A stretch of 64,000 bases of DNA, taken from positions 248,001-312,000 of the forward strand of contig NZ_JADDXU010000009.1 in NCBI RefSeq assembly GCF_015163075.1. The letters run 5' to 3'. Source of the DNA: Streptomyces justiciae (GTDB taxonomy: Bacteria > Actinomycetota > Actinomycetes > Streptomycetales > Streptomycetaceae). Position 1 is the first letter of the stretch; each line of letters starts with the position of its first letter. Made by a program: the position numbers and the translations under genes. The notes beneath the pieces were generated by a model. The model saw only the letters and a program-made list of their open reading frames with translations, was not told the origin of the DNA and ran no database searches. Shown one piece after another: positions 60,184 through 64,000 of this stretch.

Positions 60184-60206
60184 AGTCTAGGGTGCCGCAC
60201 TGACAC
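60184..60206 (-). promoter_or_regulatory. PafBC-type DNA-damage promoter of pcrA
   Basis: Minus strand: GTGTCAGTG, eight bases, TAGACT. One mismatch (first base) to tTGTCRGTG-N8-TAnnnT. The -10 ends nine bases before the ATG, so a nearly leaderless transcript is predicted. Confidence 0.65.
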
Positions 60207-60246
60207 CCCGCCGCCGCCCCGAGAAGTCGGGCCGATTACGGCCCTC

Positions 60247-61326
60247 TCAGAAGCCCAGGATCTTCCAGACCTGCCCGCCCGGTGTCCTCTTGCCCTCCAT
60301 CACCGTGCCGTCACGGTCCGCGACCGACCAGGCGGAGACGTAGACCTTGCCGTCGTACGGGTCGACGGCGAGGCCCGCCGGGAACGGCACCTTCACGTTC
60401 GTACGTTTCCCGTGCGCGACCTTGGTCACCACGCCTTGGAAGAGCTGGCTGACGTACAGGTCACCGCTGCTGTTGAAGGCGATCCCGCCGATCGGGCCGA
60501 AGCCGGACTTCCAGCCGAGGATCTTGCCGGTCCAGGGGTCGACCTTCCACACGCGCGCGGTGGGCTTCTCGGTGAGGCCGTTGAGCTCGCCGACGTAGAG
60601 GTTGCCGTCGGGGCCGAGGGCGAGGGAGGTGGGGACGGCCTCGTGCTTGTCGTGGTCCGGGAAGACGGTGAACGGCTTCGCCTTGCCCTGCGGGGAGACG
60701 ACGACCAGGTCGTTCCCGGCCGCGTCGGCGACGATCTTGCGGCCGTCAGGGAGGGCGAGGACGGCGTACGGGTTGGATTCCAGGCTCGCCTTGTGCGGGT
60801 TGTACTTGAACTCGACGGCGGACACATCGGCGGCGATCCTCGCCTTGCCCTGGTCCACGCGCAGCAGCTTGCCGAGCTTGTTCCAGGGCGGCGTGGTCGG
60901 GACGCCGGCCTCCGGCGGGGCGAAGGTCTCGATGCCCCAGAGCTCGCCGTGGAGGGCCGAGACGCCGTCCACGCCGGTCGCGAAGCCGCCGTCGGGCGCG
61001 GCGCCCGAGGGGAGGCAGCGGACGACCCGGTGGTGCTGCCACGCGCTCCCGTCCCAGTAGATCTTCGTGACGGCCGAGGACAGCCCGACGCAGGTCTCGC
61101 CCTCGGGGCCCTCGCCGATGCATTTCTTGCCACCCCGGCCGGCCTCGGCGACGTACACGTGACCGTCGTCGTAGGACAGCTGGCGCGGGTTGTCGAGACC
61201 GGTCGCGATGACGCGGACGACGGGTTTGCCTCCGCTGTGCCCTCCGGAGGCCGTGGCGGGGGCGATGCCCGCGGTGGCGGCGAGTGCGACGCCGGTGGCG
61301 ACGACGAGTGACGTACGGGTCTTCAT
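60247..61326 (-). CDS. ScyD/ScyE-family secreted beta-propeller protein
   Basis: A 359-residue exported protein. Signal KTRTSLVVATGVALAATAGI ... TASG. The mature chain shows NHL/SMP-30-like repeats (GLDNPRQLSYDDGHVYVAEA, LALGPDGNLYVGELNG, GIAFNSSGDLYVSQL, GLAVDPYDGKVYVSAW). This pattern is annotated as ScyD/ScyE (named from scytonemin clusters) but is common in actinomycetes with unknown role. ATG at 61326. Confidence 0.85.
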   Translation of the reverse strand: MKTRTSLVVATGVALAATAGIAPATASGGHSGGKPVVRVIATGLDNPRQLSYDDGHVYVAEAGRGGKKCIGEGPEGETCVGLSSAVTKIYWDGSAWQHHRVVRCLPSGAAPDGGFATGVDGVSALHGELWGIETFAPPEAGVPTTPPWNKLGKLLRVDQGKARIAADVSAVEFKYNPHKASLESNPYAVLALPDGRKIVADAAGNDLVVVSPQGKAKPFTVFPDHDKHEAVPTSLALGPDGNLYVGELNGLTEKPTARVWKVDPWTGKILGWKSGFGPIGGIAFNSSGDLYVSQLFQGVVTKVAHGKRTNVKVPFPAGLAVDPYDGKVYVSAWSVADRDGTVMEGKRTPGGQVWKILGF

Positions 61327-61595
61327 GGCCGTATCCCTCCCACCCACGGTGTGCGACCGTGGCTCGGCTGGAAGTTAGCCCCCGGAAGCGGGCGGACGCC
61401 GTCACTCCGGCCAAAATACGTACAAGTCGCCGCAGATCCTTCCGTATTGGCCACGCTCGGCCACGTCCTGACCTAAGGTCACGAAAATGTATCGGGCCTA
61501 TCGGACATCAACCTTCACAGGGGCCACACCAGTTGGCTACCGTGCCGGACAGGCCGTACGACCCCCACCGGCGAACGTCGCCGGGCCGCGCGGCC
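61327..61595. other. promoter region between ScyD/ScyE-like gene and the riboswitch
   Basis: No gene. The palindrome TGACCT-A-AGGTCA at 61469-61481 (six-base arms) lies about 115 bases before the riboswitch and could be an operator of the NlpC/P60 gene. An AT-rich ACGAAAATGTATCG follows it. Confidence 0.45.
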
Positions 61596-61746
61596 TCCGC
61601 CGAGTCCGGTGCGCCGCCATGGCAGCCGGAGCCGGGGACCCACACCGACCTTGGGGTGAATCGGCCCAACTCCCTTTCGGGGGACGGCCGTAGGGCACAC
61701 CTTCCGAACCACCCGCCCGAACCCGACAGCTAACTCGGTAGGCGGA
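61596..61746 (+). promoter_or_regulatory. cyclic di-AMP riboswitch (ydaO/yuaA type) upstream of the NlpC/P60 gene
   Basis: The P1 stem pairs TCCGCC (61596-61601) with GGCGGA (61741-61746). Inside are the class-typical blocks GGGGACCCA, TTGGGGTGAATC, AGGGCACACCTTCCGA and CCCGAACCCGACAGCTAAC then TCGGTAGGCGG. The start codon is 22 bases after P1. The class senses c-di-AMP and in Streptomyces sits before cell-wall hydrolase genes. Confidence 0.88.
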
Positions 61747-61767
61747 ACATGGAAGGAGTCGCCTCCC

Positions 61768-62925
61768 TTGGCGTCGCACGCAAAGCCGCGTCCCGCGGGA
61801 ACGCGCGTAGCAGGCATACGCACCCCCGCGCTCGCAACGGCCGCCCTCACCTCCGTGGCCCTGCTCTCCCAGACGGCCACCGCCGCCCCCTCGACCGACG
61901 ACAAGCCGAGCCTGGAGGAGGTCGAGAAGAAGGTCGACGACCTCTACCGGCAGGCGGAGTCGGCGACCGAGAAGTACAACTCGGCCAAGGAGAAGACCGC
62001 CAAGCAGCGCAAGGAGGTCGACACCCTCCTCGACGACGTCGCCCAGCGCACCCAGAAGCTCAACGAGGCCCGCGAGGAGCTCGGTTCCTTCGCCGCGGCC
62101 CAGTACCGCACCGGCGCCTCCGCGCCCGACACCGCGACCTTCCTGCTCGCGGACACCCCGCAGGACTACTTCGACCAGACGCAGCTGATGGGCCGCATGA
62201 CGGACCGTCAGAAGGGCGCGGTCGACGACTACATCAGCGCCCAGTCCGCGACGATGAAGAAGCGCCAGGAGGCCACCAAGAGCCTCGAGACGCTCACCGA
62301 GTCGCAGAGCGACCTGAAGACCGCCAAAGCGACCGTCCAGCGCAAGCTCTCCGACGCGCGCGAGCTGCTGTCGCAGCTGACCGCCGAGGAGAAGGCGCGA
62401 CTCGCGGCGATCGAGAAGAAGAAGCAGGAGGAGGCCGCCCGCAAGGCCGCGGAGCTGGCCGAGCAGCAGAAGGCCGCGGAGCAGAAGGCGGCGGAGGAGG
62501 CCGCGGCGGCGGAGCAGGAGGCGAGCAGTTCATCCTCGTCCTCCGAGACCGCCGACTCCTCGTACGCCACCAAGGCCGACAAGGCCCTCGCCTTCGCCCG
62601 CGCGCAGATCGGCAAGCCGTACGTCTGGGGCGCCACCGGCCCCGACTCCTACGACTGCTCCGGCCTCACCCAGGCCGCCTGGAACGCCGCCGGCATCTCC
62701 CTCCCCCGCACCACCTACGACCAGGTGAACGCCGGCACCACCGTCTCCCTCGCCAACGCCCAGCCCGGTGACCTGGTCTTCTTCTACGACGACGTCACCC
62801 ACGTCGGCATCTACATCGGCAACGGCATGATGATCCACGCGCCGAAGCCGGGGGCGTACGTCCGCGAGGAGTCGATCTACTACGACGGCGAGTCGGCGAT
62901 CCACAGCGTGGTGCGCCCGGCCTGA
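61768..62925 (+). CDS. NlpC/P60-family cell-wall hydrolase (RipA-like)
   Basis: A 385-residue exported endopeptidase. TTG at 61768 follows GGAAGGAG at a nine-base spacing. Signal peptide TRVAGIRTPALATAALTSVA ... TATA. Residues about 40-260 form a long coiled coil (EEVEKKVDDLYRQAESATEK, ARLAAIEKKKQEEAARKAAE). The C-terminal NlpC/P60 domain has the catalytic Cys in DSYDCSGLTQAAW and His in THVGIYIGNGMMIH. Controlled by the c-di-AMP riboswitch just upstream, tying its level to osmotic and wall state. Confidence 0.93.
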   Translation: MASHAKPRPAGTRVAGIRTPALATAALTSVALLSQTATAAPSTDDKPSLEEVEKKVDDLYRQAESATEKYNSAKEKTAKQRKEVDTLLDDVAQRTQKLNEAREELGSFAAAQYRTGASAPDTATFLLADTPQDYFDQTQLMGRMTDRQKGAVDDYISAQSATMKKRQEATKSLETLTESQSDLKTAKATVQRKLSDARELLSQLTAEEKARLAAIEKKKQEEAARKAAELAEQQKAAEQKAAEEAAAAEQEASSSSSSSETADSSYATKADKALAFARAQIGKPYVWGATGPDSYDCSGLTQAAWNAAGISLPRTTYDQVNAGTTVSLANAQPGDLVFFYDDVTHVGIYIGNGMMIHAPKPGAYVREESIYYDGESAIHSVVRPA

Positions 62926-62940
62926 CGCGTCGCGCCGGCG

Positions 62941-63534
62941 TCAGTGACCGCCGCGGTTCTCCACGCAGGGCCCCGCCCCGGGCTGGGGCTCGACGTAGAC
63001 GCCGTGCACCTCGGCGGTCAGCTCGTCCTTCGTCACCCGGCCGGACACGCACGCGATGCCGGTGTAGACGGCGTAGAACCCGTTCCCGACGAAGACCCCA
63101 TGCTCCGGCCCGCAGCCGAGGCGCTGGAGGGCCGCCTCGACACGCGCGTCGGGGTAGGCCCCGTACTCCCCCGCCCCGCCCTCCTCCCGGACCTTCTCCA
63201 GCTCCTTCCGGATCAGCCCGGCCGAGGCCAGCCCACTCGCCTCGCGCTCCGGGCTGAGGGAGGCCTGCATGCGGTACGCGTGGTTGTCGGCGTAGTTGGG
63301 GGGCTGGTCGCCGGGCTCCTCGTCCGGCTGTCCGGTCGCGTCCGGCGAAGGGGACGCGGAGGTGGGCGCGGGGGTCTCGGCGGCCTGGGCGCACTTGGGC
63401 GGGGGCGGGTACGAACGCGTCGGCGTCGGCGCGGCGCCCGTGTGTTCTTCCCCGGCCCGCTGGCTCCCGCAGGCGGTCACGGTCATGGCGACCGCGGCGA
63501 GGACGGCCAGGAGGGGTGATCGTCTGGAGGACAT
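62941..63534 (-). CDS. lipoprotein of unknown function
   Basis: A 197-residue lipoprotein; MSSRRSPLLAVLAAVAMTVT then AC is the lipobox Cys. ATG at 63534; the frame extends to 63570 but the signal begins at MSSRRS. A Pro/Thr/Ser-rich linker is followed by a compact domain (YRMQASLSPEREASGLASAG, RVEAALQRLGCGPEHGVFVG, GFYAVYTGIACVSGRVTKDE, ending PCVENRGGH) with three Cys. I recognise no family. It ends 15 bases from the convergent NlpC/P60 gene. Confidence 0.72.
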   Translation of the reverse strand: MSSRRSPLLAVLAAVAMTVTACGSQRAGEEHTGAAPTPTRSYPPPPKCAQAAETPAPTSASPSPDATGQPDEEPGDQPPNYADNHAYRMQASLSPEREASGLASAGLIRKELEKVREEGGAGEYGAYPDARVEAALQRLGCGPEHGVFVGNGFYAVYTGIACVSGRVTKDELTAEVHGVYVEPQPGAGPCVENRGGH

Positions 63535-63627
63535 GGGCGCAGTCTCGCCGCCGCGGCCCTCGCCTGTCATGAGCGCACCTACTCAGACGCGGCCGCTGCC
63601 GCTCCGCGCCGGCGCTCTTTTCTTCAC

Positions 63628-63786
63628 GCACGCGCGCGTGCACCATTTTCGCCCCCACAGGCCCGCGCCTTCTTCTTCACGCACGCACGCGCGCGTGCCC
63701 CGCTCCCGTCCCCTCCGCACGCGCGCGTGCCCCGCTCCCGCCCCCTCCGCGCGCCCGCGCTCTTTTCTTCACGCACGCGCGCGTGC
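63628..63786. repeat. four identical 14-base alternating-CG palindromes
   Basis: GCACGCGCGCGTGC at 63628-63641, 63685-63698, 63717-63730 and 63773-63786, spaced 57, 32 and 56 bases. Most copies are flanked by TTCTTCAC on the left and CCCCGCTC on the right, so the larger unit is repeated. Lies in the divergent promoter between the lipoprotein and transporter genes. Alternating purine-pyrimidine runs of this type can adopt Z-DNA. Confidence 0.85.
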
Positions 63787-63827
63787 CCCCGCTCTCATCC
63801 CCCCGCGCGCTCCTTAGCATCACCTTC

Positions 63828-64000
63828 ATGCCCGAGACGCCCCATACCTCCCCCCTCCGTATCTGGTGGGCGCAGCGCCCGCCCGCCGCCGGTTCCGCGG
63901 TGATGGCGACCGGCATCGTGTCGGTCGCCCTGCATCTGACGGGGTACGAGGTGATGTCCCGCATCGCCCTGGTGCTGGCGTGCGTGGCCTGGGTGGCGCT
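63828..64000 (+). CDS. TDT/TehA-like transporter (start only, cut by window edge)
   Basis: ATG at 63828 begins MPETPHTSPLRIWWAQRPPA then AGSAVMATGIVSVALHL and continues past the end. The GSAVMATGIVS segment matches the first helix of the tellurite-resistance/dicarboxylate (TDT, TehA, SLAC1-like) family. Only 57 residues are visible, so substrate cannot be judged. The palindrome cluster lies directly upstream. Confidence 0.72.
   Translation, partial: MPETPHTSPLRIWWAQRPPAAGSAVMATGIVSVALHLTGYEVMSRIALVLACVAWVA

Noticed and set aside
58165..61311. 1048-residue plus-strand frame
   Set aside because: Antisense of pcrA and the ScyD/ScyE-like gene; no domain and no start context.
63615..63790. Repeat cluster considered as a CRISPR array
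   Set aside because: Repeats are only 14-base palindromes with spacers of unequal length (43, 18, 42 bases), spacers are similar to each other and no cas gene is present.

Overview
The window looks like core chromosome of a Streptomyces species. It has very high G+C in all coding third positions, frequent GTG starts (and some TTG), strong GGAGG ribosome sites, 1- and 4-base stop/start overlaps (ATGA, GTGA), and a gene order (pcrA, M23 peptidase, lipase, icmB, ... sucC-sucD, ... purN-purH, ... folD, mdh) that I recall from Streptomyces coelicolor. I see no insertion sequence, prophage, CRISPR array, tRNA or rRNA gene. Positions are read by eye and no database search was run.

Layout. 1-2.6 kb: a MocR-type regulator (cut by the window edge) divergent from two AhpD-like proteins and an isocitrate-lyase-family enzyme. 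2.6-9.7 kb: a choline/glycine betaine operon, with aldehyde dehydrogenase, GMC oxidoreductase, ABC ATPase, a permease made of two fused permease domains, and a binding lipoprotein. 9.9-16.6 kb: a secreted LppX/LolA-like protein, a DinB-fold protein, a WYL regulator, a MarR-GNAT fusion, and a LysR/MFS pair. 16.7-22.6 kb: mdh, two membrane-anchored HTH proteins, DUF3017, folD and a small membrane protein. 22.7-33.1 kb is an accessory signalling/secretion stretch. It holds two divergent secreted I36/crystallin-like proteins sharing a 26-base palindrome, a lipoprotein, an FHA-like protein, a Ser/Thr kinase with an I36-like ectodomain, a TolB-like secreted protein, two more HTH-membrane proteins (one with a peptidoglycan-binding ectodomain), two secreted peptidoglycan-binding-fold proteins and a broken third copy.

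33.1-42 kb: purH-purN, a membrane protein, a DUF6350 protein, an XRE-ECF fusion and sucC-sucD. 42.4-45.4 kb: two large low-complexity secreted proteins of unknown role. 45.5-54.1 kb is the most interesting block. Two divergent operons (MoxR AAA ATPase, a tiny Gly-rich ORF, DUF5682, a small Ala/Glu-rich protein and a VWA protein on one side; SWIM zinc finger, a small His/Asp-rich ORF and DUF5691 on the other) leave an intergenic region whose 15-base inverted repeats are two divergent copies of the PafBC-type DNA-damage promoter motif. The pcrA/uvrD helicase gene carries the same motif. I therefore infer a DNA-damage-induced MoxR/VWA chaperone- or conflict-type system.

54.1-64 kb: icmB, a lipase, an M23 peptidase, pcrA, a ScyD/ScyE-like protein, an NlpC/P60 hydrolase behind a c-di-AMP (ydaO-type) riboswitch, a lipoprotein, a cluster of four identical alternating-CG palindromes, and the start of a TDT/TehA-like transporter cut by the right edge.
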